DNA of 64,000 nucleotides from assembly GCA_020160935.1 (NCBI GenBank), contig JAIUPL010000014.1:1-64000 (forward strand). The letters are read 5' to 3'. Below are positions 51,252 to 59,040 of the stretch, piece by piece (position 1 is the first letter of the stretch; each line of letters begins with the position of its first letter). This stretch comes from Bacteroidota bacterium (lineage in GTDB: Bacteria; Bacteroidota; Bacteroidia; Chitinophagales; Saprospiraceae). The notes beneath the pieces are model-generated. The model had not been told where the DNA came from and did not search any database. It saw nothing but the letters and a program-made list of their open reading frames with translations. The position numbers and the translations under genes were made by a program.

Positions 51252-54008
51252 TTATAAACCGCTGTATGTCAGTGAAATGTAATAGAGTCCTCCTACCGCT
51301 GGCGATCCGTAAGCCTGCACGATGTATTTATTAGTGATGTTATTTGCTCCGATTTTCACCACTGTTTTCAGGTTGGGCAAACGATAACTCACTTGTGCAT
51401 CCAGCAGGTTATAGGCTTTTACCTTTCCAGGGCTGAGTTCGGTGAGGGTGCCGTACCAGTCGAACGCCTGTTGCCAGTGCCAGGCAACTCCGAAGCCGAA
51501 ATGTTCGGTCACACGGTCGTTGTTCAGCATCAGGTTGGTTTTCCATGCTGGTGTGTTGAATGCTGGAATATTGTTGGGATCGGCGTCCTGAATTTGGAAA
51601 TCCGACCAGGTTGTATTGAACTGTACCCGGTAGTTTTTTGGCAAAGAATAAGTCAGGCCCAGGGTAGCGCCCTGCGCTGTCACCTTGTCGGAGGCATTGG
51701 TGTACAACTGGAACAACTGTGTGTTGCTGTTTACCACATCAAAAGCCGCATCCGGGTTGATGGTACCGTCGGGCGCCAGCACGGGGCTGTCGGTACGCAT
51801 TACCACTTGATTGATGAGGAAATCGGTGTACGAACTATGGTAATAATTGACATCCAGCAGGATTTTTTTCCCGAAAAAGCCTTTGTAACCCAGTTCGAAA
51901 CATTTGGTTTGTTCGGGTTTGATGTACGGCACATCGGATTTTACGAGTTTGTCCTTGTTGTTCACAACTGCCTGCGGAAAAGGCACGCCGTTTTGCAAAT
52001 CCTGCTGAAAACCGCCGAAAAATGCGCCCAGCGAAGACGCATCTACAGAGTTTTCATAGGCATTGAGTCCACGGCTGTTGGCAGGCGCGCCACCCAGAAT
52101 AATGATGGGGCCGACATTGAGTTTGATGTACTGGTCGGGTACGGTGGGGTTGCGAAAACCTGTTTGGTAAGAAGCCCTGAAAAAATGCTGTTTTTCAGGT
52201 GAAAACACGAGAGATGCACGGGGAGTAAAATTGCCGTCGAAACTTTCATTTTTATCGTAACGGCCTGATAATGTAAGTTTTAATTTATCTGATAATAGAT
52301 TTTTAGATGCTTGCGCAAACACGCCGTACTCTCCGATGGTGACCGGGTTTTCCAGGTCATCGAACAGGGTTCCGTTGGTCGACATGTCATAAAAACGATA
52401 ATTAGCGCCTACTTGCAGGCCCATAAATTTTAGTGCAGAAGTAAAGTCGTACTGCACATCTGCCTGATACAAGGTGCTGTTGCTCACCACACCGGCACCA
52501 CTCAGACCGGTGGTATGAATCAGCCTGTCTTTTTGCGTTTCAAAAGCCTCGGTACCGGGCGACAGTCGGCCATCATCGGCAAAAATGCGTGCTGCTGCAT
52601 GATTTTGTGCCGAAACGCCATTCACATCGCCGTTGTAGGCCGCCGTGTAGCGGGTAAACCAGGTATCATCGGCCATTTGTGCCGACACCACATTGCCGTT
52701 CAGGTCTTGCACCCAGGTTCGGTTGATGTGCTGCGCCAGCGAGCGGGAGTTGTAGGAATCCGATGAGCGTTCGCCAGTCGAATACCCGCGAATAAAGAAA
52801 TTGCGCCCGCGCAATTCGACGCGTTGCTGCAGGAGTTTGAAGTTATTGAGCGCATAGCGGCTGCTACCGGTGTACATGGTAGTGCCTTGGCCCCAATTCA
52901 GGGCATACAACAGTTCCAGGTTGTCCCTCAACTTGTAATGCAGAGAGCCGCCGAATTTGGTACCATAAACGTCATATTGCGCTACATCTTTTTCCTCGTA
53001 TCCGGTGCGCGATACGCGGCCGATGCCTTCGATGGTACGCGCTACTTCGTCGCCATAAATATTGAGTGCATTACGGCCGGGGTTATTGTCGCCGCGCTGC
53101 GCTTCCGGAGTATTCGGATCGATGTCGGTGTAATCGGCAGCATACCAGTCGGTGCCAGTGAGGTAAGAAGCATTCAGTTTAAAAGCAAACTTGTTTCCAA
53201 ATGCTTTTGCGTAACGCGCCGAAACATCGTACAGCGGCTTGGCCCCTCCGCCTGCAGGGTCATTCACATGGTTGATCCCTAGTTTGGTTTGCACGCTAAG
53301 TCCCTGATAATCAAATGGATTTTTGGTTCGAACAGACAACAATCCATTGAATGCCACCGGGCCATACAGGGCGGAGGCAGCGCCGGGGATCAATTCAACA
53401 CTTTCCACATCCAGGTCGGAGGAGCCAAACAAATTTCCGACGGCAAACCCGAGGCCGGGCGTCTGGTTGTCCACACCGTCCACCAGTTGGAGAAAACGGC
53501 TGTTGCCCGTGTCATTGAAACCCCTGGTATTCACTTGTTTGTATGTGAGGCTGCTCGTTACCATGTCGAGCGATTTCATGTTGACAAGGCCGTCATAATA
53601 ATTGACCGAAGGGCTTTCTCGAATGGCACGGGCGTCCAGTTTTTCGATGGTTACAGGCGATTTAAGGATACTTTCTTCCACACGAGAAGCGGAAATAACC
53701 ACCTGATTGAGCAATGCTTCATCGGTATTCAGTTCGAGCACACCGGCTTCATAGGAAGCAATGGTGAATTCGCGTTCACCAAAACCCAGCATGGAAACAA
53801 GCAGGGTGTAGGGCGGTTGCTGCGTGGTATTCAGTGAAAACTTGCCGGCAGCATCTGTCACCGTTCCACTGGAAGTGCCTTTCAGCACTACCCTGGCGCC
53901 TGTGAGGGGTTTTTGGGTTTCAGCATCGTGTACAGTACCCGTGAGGGTTTGTCCGACTGCAACAACAGTGCAGTATATGCCTATAAAAAGGGTAAATATG
54001 TATTTCAT
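51252..54008 (-). CDS. TonB-dependent outer-membrane receptor
   Basis: The 918-residue protein has a signal peptide (MKYIFTLFIGIYCTVVAVGQ), a carboxypeptidase-regulatory-like domain at about residues 22-100 (GTVHDAETQKPLTGARVVL), a plug (VNTRGFNDTGNSRFLQLVDGVDNQTPG, about 160-185; VESVELIPGAASALYG, about 203-218) and a 22-strand barrel ending YYISLTYSGL with the aromatic last residues of barrel proteins. It imports a bulky or scarce compound. It heads the block TonB receptor-MFS-AhpD-AhpD, gaps of 3, 12 and 5 bp. There is no SusD gene beside it, so a glycan role is less likely. Confidence 0.93.
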   Translation of the reverse strand: MKYIFTLFIGIYCTVVAVGQTLTGTVHDAETQKPLTGARVVLKGTSSGTVTDAAGKFSLNTTQQPPYTLLVSMLGFGEREFTIASYEAGVLELNTDEALLNQVVISASRVEESILKSPVTIEKLDARAIRESPSVNYYDGLVNMKSLDMVTSSLTYKQVNTRGFNDTGNSRFLQLVDGVDNQTPGLGFAVGNLFGSSDLDVESVELIPGAASALYGPVAFNGLLSVRTKNPFDYQGLSVQTKLGINHVNDPAGGGAKPLYDVSARYAKAFGNKFAFKLNASYLTGTDWYAADYTDIDPNTPEAQRGDNNPGRNALNIYGDEVARTIEGIGRVSRTGYEEKDVAQYDVYGTKFGGSLHYKLRDNLELLYALNWGQGTTMYTGSSRYALNNFKLLQQRVELRGRNFFIRGYSTGERSSDSYNSRSLAQHINRTWVQDLNGNVVSAQMADDTWFTRYTAAYNGDVNGVSAQNHAAARIFADDGRLSPGTEAFETQKDRLIHTTGLSGAGVVSNSTLYQADVQYDFTSALKFMGLQVGANYRFYDMSTNGTLFDDLENPVTIGEYGVFAQASKNLLSDKLKLTLSGRYDKNESFDGNFTPRASLVFSPEKQHFFRASYQTGFRNPTVPDQYIKLNVGPIIILGGAPANSRGLNAYENSVDASSLGAFFGGFQQDLQNGVPFPQAVVNNKDKLVKSDVPYIKPEQTKCFELGYKGFFGKKILLDVNYYHSSYTDFLINQVVMRTDSPVLAPDGTINPDAAFDVVNSNTQLFQLYTNASDKVTAQGATLGLTYSLPKNYRVQFNTTWSDFQIQDADPNNIPAFNTPAWKTNLMLNNDRVTEHFGFGVAWHWQQAFDWYGTLTELSPGKVKAYNLLDAQVSYRLPNLKTVVKIGANNITNKYIVQAYGSPAVGGLYYISLTYSGL

Positions 54009-54199
54009 GTTATTTCGAAAGGTTGGTTTATGAAATTGCCCGGCCAGCAGGCAAAAAAGTGGCTTTCAAAACACGGCCTCATTAAACCGCAGTTTTGAGA
54101 ATAGGCAAACCCGTAGCCGCATGGCTCTATCGGGTTTGCCCTAAATATTCAACTCAAACTAAACTATGTCTTGGTAGGCCCTGCTTCAGCAGGAGATTG

Positions 54200-54246
54200 G
54201 CGCGCTCACTTCTCACCTCTCGCTTCTCGCTTCTCACCTCTCAGTT
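54200..54246. repeat. CTCACTT/CTCGCTT heptad array forming a gene end
   Basis: Units CTCACTT, CTCACCT, CTCGCTT, CTCGCTT, CTCACCT, CTCAG follow each other with a 7-nt period. The last 12 codons of the outer-membrane protein gene (LRGEKREARGEK) are encoded by this array, and its stop lies within it. Confidence 0.85.
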
Positions 54247-55405
54247 TCCCAATCCGGAAGGCGTAGTTGAAACTGATGGAATAATCGGCAAAGGCAGCAT
54301 CGCCCTGTACATGCACAGGATGGGCAGGGTCAAGAGCGTTTTGCAGTTCCTGGCTGGCAATGTCAGCCGCACTTTGGACGCGATTTTTGATGAAATTATA
54401 GGGTACGAACAGGCTAAAACTGTGTTTTCCAGTGCGGAAAGAAACGCCGGGTTCTACAGCCACCACATAACCGGGGCGGCGATAGGCTACCTGTCCGCCG
54501 AACGCATCGTAGGCCGGGATACCTTCCCAGCGGCCTGCCAGCGAGAAAGTCAGGCTATTGGATGGCAGTGTCGACAGCATAAAACCGGCACGGGCAAAAT
54601 ACTGATCTGGGCAGGCGTACAGTTCATAGCCTTCTAGGCCGGCTTTAGGGGCCGATTTGAAAGAGCCGTTGTTCTCTTTCGGGTTGAACAGGTAGTATCC
54701 ATTCGCAAAACCGTAGAGTTTTTTGTACAACTGTTTGAAAGCCTGCAGTTCGACCGAAACGCCGATCCCGCCATCACCGGGCTGGATTGCCTGGTCCATC
54801 ACCACATTTTTAACCGTACCGTCTGCTTGTGGAGCGTCGTCTGTGGCCTTGTAATTGCCGGTATTGAGTTTCAAACCCAGTCCGAGCATGATATTTCCAT
54901 GGTGTGCCTTGTCGGGGTTGAACAGCCAGTAGTTGGCATTCAGCCGCACATCGCCGATGCCTTGTGCAAAAACGCTGTAACGAAACGTATCGCGCGGCGT
55001 GGAGGTGGTGCGCAATACCTGCGAGCGTTCGTTGTGTACCCACGGAATAACGGCATTGATTTGCAGGCGATCGGAGATACCGAAAGAAAAATTCAGGTCG
55101 ACAGCATGAGAATAGATATTGACAGCATTGCCACGTTCTTTGCCATCGGGGCCGATACCGCCGCCCGTGGTTTGCCGCTCATGTTGTTCTTCTGTGCCAA
55201 CAAAGTGGCGCCAGGAGTGAAAATAGCGATAACTGGTACCAACCTGGAATTCTCCTTTTCTCAGGTTATATGGAACAGCCGATTCTGAATTGCACATGGT
55301 ATTGATACCGCCCATCTGACGAACGGCTACACAACCCTGGGCATTGGAAACAACTGCATTTGAAAGTATAAAGAGGGCAAGCAAGAGGTGTTGAAAATAT
55401 CTCAT
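54206..55405 (-). CDS. Outer-membrane beta-barrel protein (phenol MetA-pathway-like)
   Basis: The 399-residue protein has a signal peptide (MRYFQHLLLALFILSNAVVSNAQ) and alternating strands typical of a monomeric outer-membrane barrel (NLRKGEFQVGTSYRYFHSW; SFGISDRLQINAVIPWV; GIGDVRLNANYWLF; GLKLNTGNYK), resembling the family loosely called MetA-pathway of phenol degradation. The barrel should end at SISFNYAFRIG; the remaining residues come from a heptad array. It lies upstream of the TonB receptor with a 197-bp gap and may work with it. Confidence 0.75.
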   Translation of the reverse strand: MRYFQHLLLALFILSNAVVSNAQGCVAVRQMGGINTMCNSESAVPYNLRKGEFQVGTSYRYFHSWRHFVGTEEQHERQTTGGGIGPDGKERGNAVNIYSHAVDLNFSFGISDRLQINAVIPWVHNERSQVLRTTSTPRDTFRYSVFAQGIGDVRLNANYWLFNPDKAHHGNIMLGLGLKLNTGNYKATDDAPQADGTVKNVVMDQAIQPGDGGIGVSVELQAFKQLYKKLYGFANGYYLFNPKENNGSFKSAPKAGLEGYELYACPDQYFARAGFMLSTLPSNSLTFSLAGRWEGIPAYDAFGGQVAYRRPGYVVAVEPGVSFRTGKHSFSLFVPYNFIKNRVQSAADIASQELQNALDPAHPVHVQGDAAFADYSISFNYAFRIGKLRGEKREARGEK

Positions 55406-55731
55406 GGTAAAATGTACTAGATGGTGTGGAAAAGAATGGAAGAGGTGCTCATTGGGGACACCAACAAGCAGCAAGTACAGTTTTCGCTGACTGCATACAG
55501 GCAGCAAATTTCCCGGATCAGGTTAGGGGTATGCCCCATGTCACCTTGCCATAAGGCTATTAGAGCATGCTGAAAATCAGGCATTTGCATCTCCATATTG
55601 CCAGCAATCTGCTCAATACAGAGTCAGGAATTGCACGCGCGTATTGCAGCGAAACAAATACAATAGCGTCCAGCCTCCTGCAAGTGCAGCAGCCTGATTT
55701 TCAACAAGCAGTAAATACCCGGGGATTCTTT
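55406..55731. other. Gap with no clear gene; minor inverted repeat
   Basis: GCTGAAAATCAGGC at about 55569 pairs with GCCTGATTTTCA near 55691. A 59-codon minus-strand frame (55417-55596) contains several Cys but shows no family and overlaps the longer version of the outer-membrane gene's frame, so I do not call it. A TPP-like ACCTGATCCGGG occurs but lacks the rest of that riboswitch. Confidence 0.4.
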
Positions 55732-56358
55732 TCAGACACAATCAGGAGGGGGCGACAAGACGTTCGCCCAGTTCGTTGGCACGAAGAAAGCATAGTGCCA
55801 GGCAGCAGTGCGCTGTGTGGTTTGCCCTGTGGGTGCATGCACCACTACTTCAGGGCAAACAGAGGGAGAGAAAACAGTAAGAAAATCCTTCGCAGAAGGA
55901 GCGTTGTGGTGGCTGACAGGTTGTTTGTGCGTCTGGTTTTCCGACGACAAATCGGTCATAATCATGCTCAGGGCGTCAAACCTGTCGCGAGCATTCAAGT
56001 TGCGCTGCAAGGTGAAATACAACGTATCGTTTTCGTAGCGACGTTCTACTACGTTGTAAAACTCGTCGCCGACTTTGATACACTTCTGCACCGGGTCAGT
56101 TTCTTCCCAGTTGCCGGTGTATGGCAGCGACGCATGCACTTTGATAGTGATTTGGTCAGACTCATTCTCCATTTTTGGCAAAGGCGTCTGTAGCGCTTCC
56201 GTGTATCGAAGCGATATCAGAAGCGGTTCCCCTGTTTTCCAGAGCAACACTGCCAGTATGAATATGGTGAATAGTCTTTGCAAATCAAATAATATTCTTT
56301 CGGCAGCAAAGAAAGTAAACTTTTGAAAATAAAAAGGTTTGTAGAACAAAATATCCAT
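55732..56358 (-). CDS. Membrane-anchored small protein of unknown function
   Basis: The frame encodes up to 208 residues. A hydrophobic span lies at about residues 30-48 (LFTIFILAVLLWKTGEPLL), after which the protein is polar, with PVQKCIKVGDEFYNVVERRYENDTLYFTLQRN and FSPSVCPEVVVHAPTG. The true start is uncertain: a TTG just before the span (LQRLFTIF) would make a standard anchor. Proteins of this shape are often found beside metal or peroxide uptake genes in Bacteroidota, but I cannot name a family. It is on the same strand as the receptor block. Confidence 0.5.
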   Translation of the reverse strand: MDILFYKPFYFQKFTFFAAERILFDLQRLFTIFILAVLLWKTGEPLLISLRYTEALQTPLPKMENESDQITIKVHASLPYTGNWEETDPVQKCIKVGDEFYNVVERRYENDTLYFTLQRNLNARDRFDALSMIMTDLSSENQTHKQPVSHHNAPSAKDFLTVFSPSVCPEVVVHAPTGQTTQRTAAWHYAFFVPTNWANVLSPPPDCV

Positions 56359-56465
56359 CTATCTGAAAAAAACCTGCATCTGCTTCTTCCAACTATATTA
56401 CGCTTGCAGAGGCTGAAAAACAAGGTTTACTTTCGATCTTTGCTCCTCAAATAAAAAGCACTGTC

Positions 56466-57047
56466 ATGATTATTGTACAGGATATCCTGGTGAGCGACGA
56501 TGTGGTAGAACAACAATTCATCTGTAACCTCAGCGCCTGCAAGGGCGCCTGCTGCTGGGAAGGCGACTATGGCGCCCCGCTGGATGAGGAAGAATTGCCC
56601 ATACTGGATGCCATTTACGAGCAGGTAAAACCGTTTCTGCTGCCCGCGGGCATTGCAGCCATCGAAGCACAAGGCACTTCGGCTTTTTTCAACGGCATGG
56701 GGCATGGTACTACCCTGATAGATGGCGGCCCATGTGCCTACCTGACATATGACGAACTGGGCATCGGGCAGTGCGGCATCGAACGTGCCTGGAAAGCAGG
56801 CGCCACCGATTTTCAGAAACCCATTTCCTGCCACCTCTACCCTATCCGGGTGGAGAAATTTGAACACTTCGGTTCGGAAGCGCTGAATTACGACCGCTGG
56901 GATATTTGTTCGGCAGCCTGCGAACTCGGAAAAAAGGAACAAGTGCCTGTATATCAATTCCTTAAGTCGGCCATCATCCGAAAATACGGCGAGGATTTTT
57001 ACGAAGAACTCGACGGTGCAGCACAGTTTATGAAAAACAATGCCTGA
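56466..57047 (+). CDS. DUF3109 (YkgJ-like) cysteine-cluster protein
   Basis: The 193-residue protein has ICNLSACKGACCWEGDYGAPL at about residues 19-39, then GGPCAYL, GQCGIE, SCHLYPIRV and DICSAACELG, the eight or so Cys of the DUF3109 family, which probably bind zinc or an Fe-S cluster. The role is unknown. GATCTTTG, one base off the promoter consensus, lies about 25 nt upstream. The RNase Z gene follows after 6 bp. Confidence 0.82.
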   Translation: MIIVQDILVSDDVVEQQFICNLSACKGACCWEGDYGAPLDEEELPILDAIYEQVKPFLLPAGIAAIEAQGTSAFFNGMGHGTTLIDGGPCAYLTYDELGIGQCGIERAWKAGATDFQKPISCHLYPIRVEKFEHFGSEALNYDRWDICSAACELGKKEQVPVYQFLKSAIIRKYGEDFYEELDGAAQFMKNNA

Positions 57048-57053
57048 ACTGCC

Positions 57054-58022
57054 ATGCACCTTACCGTACTTGGCACCGGCTCGGGCGGCCCTTTTCACGG
57101 TCGCCACTACACCTCGCAGGTATTGCAGGTGGATAACCAGTATTTTCTGATCGATTGCGGCGAGGGCATGCAAATGCAGGCGTTTCACCATCGGGTAAAA
57201 GCCGACCGGGTGAATCAGATTTTTATCAGCCACCTGCATGGCGACCACGTGTTCGGCCTGATCGGGCTCCTCACCAGTTGGTGCCTGAAACGACGTACTG
57301 AAACCGTGCATATTTTTTCGCCGCCTGGCTTGTACGAACTGGTGTCTACCACGGCCCGTTTGTGCAGCATTACATTCCCTTTTCCCATTCAATTTACGGA
57401 GGTGGATGCCTCGACGCATGCCCTCGTGTTTGAAAACCACAAGGTGGAAGTGTGGACTATCCCATTGATGCATCGCATGGCGACCAGCGGTTGGTTGTTT
57501 CGGGAAAAAAGGCGCCCCGACAATATCCTGAAATCAAAAATTGATGAATACGGCATTCATTATTCGCTGATTCCGGGTATCAAGGCAGGCAATGACCTGA
57601 CACTGGCTGACGGCCGTATAGTTCCGCATGCCGAACTGACGGTACCTGCCGCTCCGCCGCGCAGTTATGCTTTTTGCAGCGATACGGCGCCTTCGGATGC
57701 AGTGGCGGAAATTGTGCAAGGCGTTGATCTGCTGTACCACGAGGCCACTTTCACCCATGAACACCTCGAAGAGGCCCGTATTTCCTTTCATTCCACAGCG
57801 GCACAAGCGGCAGAAATAGCCCGCAAGGCAGGCGTTCAGCGGCTGTTGCTGGGTCATTTTTCGGGCCGTTATGAAAATACGGAGGCGCACCTGGCAGAGG
57901 CGCGCGCCATCTTCGAACGCTGCGATATTGCCACCGACGGCCTTCGCCTGCCCATCGGCCCCGATCTGCCGGAACAGGAAGAAGAAGCCGGTGTTGCATC
58001 CGGATCAGGCAACATGCCCTGA
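57054..58022 (+). CDS. rnz: Ribonuclease Z
   Basis: The 322-residue metallo-beta-lactamase-fold enzyme has the signature HLHGDHVFGLIGLL at about residues 60-73 and later ligands in SHLHGDH and LLLGHFSGRYE at about 262, with DTAPSD and HEATF between. It cuts the 3' trailer from tRNA precursors. Length is usual for the bacterial short form. It follows the DUF3109 gene after 6 bp. Confidence 0.92.
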   Translation: MHLTVLGTGSGGPFHGRHYTSQVLQVDNQYFLIDCGEGMQMQAFHHRVKADRVNQIFISHLHGDHVFGLIGLLTSWCLKRRTETVHIFSPPGLYELVSTTARLCSITFPFPIQFTEVDASTHALVFENHKVEVWTIPLMHRMATSGWLFREKRRPDNILKSKIDEYGIHYSLIPGIKAGNDLTLADGRIVPHAELTVPAAPPRSYAFCSDTAPSDAVAEIVQGVDLLYHEATFTHEHLEEARISFHSTAAQAAEIARKAGVQRLLLGHFSGRYENTEAHLAEARAIFERCDIATDGLRLPIGPDLPEQEEEAGVASGSGNMP

Positions 58023-58037
58023 AAGCGATTTGCTGTG

Positions 58038-58045
58038 TACATTTG
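58038..58045 (+). promoter_or_regulatory. TAnnTTTG promoter box of the PlsC-type gene
   Basis: TACATTTG, exact, 8 nt before the ATG at 58054. Transcription would start within one or two bases of the start codon, another nearly leaderless case. Confidence 0.5.
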
Positions 58046-58053
58046 CCGCTTCT

Positions 58054-58785
58054 ATGAAAATGCTCCTGTATAAAATCTGGGCGGCATATGCCGTATTGTT
58101 GTTTCTGCTGCTGATGGTCATCGCCCTGCCTGTCATCGGTGTGAACATGATCACCACGCCGGGACCGAGTGCCCTGCGCCGCAATATCCAGTTCCTGCAC
58201 CACGTCTTTACGCCCACTTTTTTGATGCTCGTCGGGATACGGGTCCGGGTGACAGGTGGCGGCCTGCTCGACCCCAAACAGTCGTATGTGATTGTCGGGA
58301 ACCACCGCTCTTCCCTGGATTTTATTGTCAATGCCCAGGCGTTCCCGGGCATTTTCCGCTTTTTGGCCAAACAGGAATTGCAAAAAATCCCGGTTTTCGG
58401 CTGGGTCGTGCGCAAAATGTGCCTGGTGGTCGACCGCAGCAGCGCCATGAGCCGGGCCCGCAGCGTGGTAGCCCTCAAACAAAACCTCAGCGAAGGTTAC
58501 AGTATTTTCATCTATCCGGAAGGCAGCCGCAACAAAACAGACGACCTGCTGGGCCCTTTTTACGACGGCGCTTTTCGCATCGCTATTCAAACCGGCGCGC
58601 CACTGGCTGTTCAGACGCTCGTCAATATCCACGACATCACGGCCAATGGCGCAGGGCTTCGCCCGGGCGTGGTTCGGGTGATTTGGGAACCGCCCATCGA
58701 AACAAAAGAAATGGGGCAGGAGGATATTCAGGGGCTGAAAACGAGGGTGGAAGAAGCGATGCGGAAAAGGATGGAAGGGAAGTAG
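58054..58785 (+). CDS. 1-acyl-glycerol-3-phosphate acyltransferase (PlsC type)
   Basis: The 243-residue membrane protein has an N-terminal span (IWAAYAVLLFLLLMVIALPV), the catalytic H-x4-D in VGNHRSSLDFIV at about residue 84, and the glycerophosphate-binding FIYPEGSRNKTD at about 151, and it keeps the length of PlsC. It should transfer the second acyl chain to make phosphatidic acid. I used the ATG at MKMLLYKIW, 9 nt after a promoter box; the longer frame overlaps rnz. Confidence 0.9.
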   Translation: MKMLLYKIWAAYAVLLFLLLMVIALPVIGVNMITTPGPSALRRNIQFLHHVFTPTFLMLVGIRVRVTGGGLLDPKQSYVIVGNHRSSLDFIVNAQAFPGIFRFLAKQELQKIPVFGWVVRKMCLVVDRSSAMSRARSVVALKQNLSEGYSIFIYPEGSRNKTDDLLGPFYDGAFRIAIQTGAPLAVQTLVNIHDITANGAGLRPGVVRVIWEPPIETKEMGQEDIQGLKTRVEEAMRKRMEGK

Positions 58786-58859
58786 ATTATATAGAAGAGG
58801 CAAATGGCCTTTTTTACGCATTCGAATTCAAATGGCAGACTAAGAGGTGTCTAATTTAA
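58786..58859 (+). pseudogene. Remnant of a DUF4143-type AAA ATPase C-terminus
   Basis: Read in the frame one base off the acyltransferase stop, the bases around 58776-58859 encode EVDYIEEANGLFYAFEFKWQ and a few more residues to a stop. The pattern (E/V)DYIEE-x2-G-x-YAFEFKW is the typical tail of DUF4143 archaeal/bacterial AAA ATPases. Nothing of the ATPase body is present upstream. I infer that an ATPase gene was lost and its end left beside or joined to this gene. Confidence 0.6.
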
Positions 58860-59012
58860 CAGAATAACTACAAATATTTCCAATTATTAAATCATATTTG
58901 CCATGCCTTCCCTTCATCGCGGGCCCCGGTGATGAAGGCATCAAACTCTTCATTTTTTAAAAACATCGACTTCACATGGAAATGAATCTCCAAAAAGTGG
59001 CACGACTGTTGT

Positions 59013-59028
59013 CACACACACACACACA
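59013..59028 (+). repeat. (CA)8 microsatellite between a start codon and a T9SS gene
   Basis: Eight CA dinucleotides follow ATG GAA ATG (58976) in the leader. In the present length the frame from that ATG ends at a TAG shortly after. Removing one CA joins it to the long T9SS frame and creates a normal signal peptide. A short imperfect hairpin (ATGCCTTC ... GATGAAGGCAT) sits at 58903-58941 upstream. Confidence 0.8.
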
Positions 59029-59040
59029 TTTCGCACAATT

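Noticed and set aside
55417-55596. 59-codon minus-strand frame rich in Cys
   Set aside because: No recognised family, no ribosome-binding or promoter support, and it overlaps the extended frame of the next gene; a stop lies just upstream of its first codons.
55500-55600. TPP-riboswitch-like ACCTGATCCGGG on the minus strand upstream of an outer-membrane protein gene
   Set aside because: The CTGAGA and GGGGTGC parts and the ACCAGCG-type closing strand are missing, so the match is only the short loop consensus and no thiamine gene follows.
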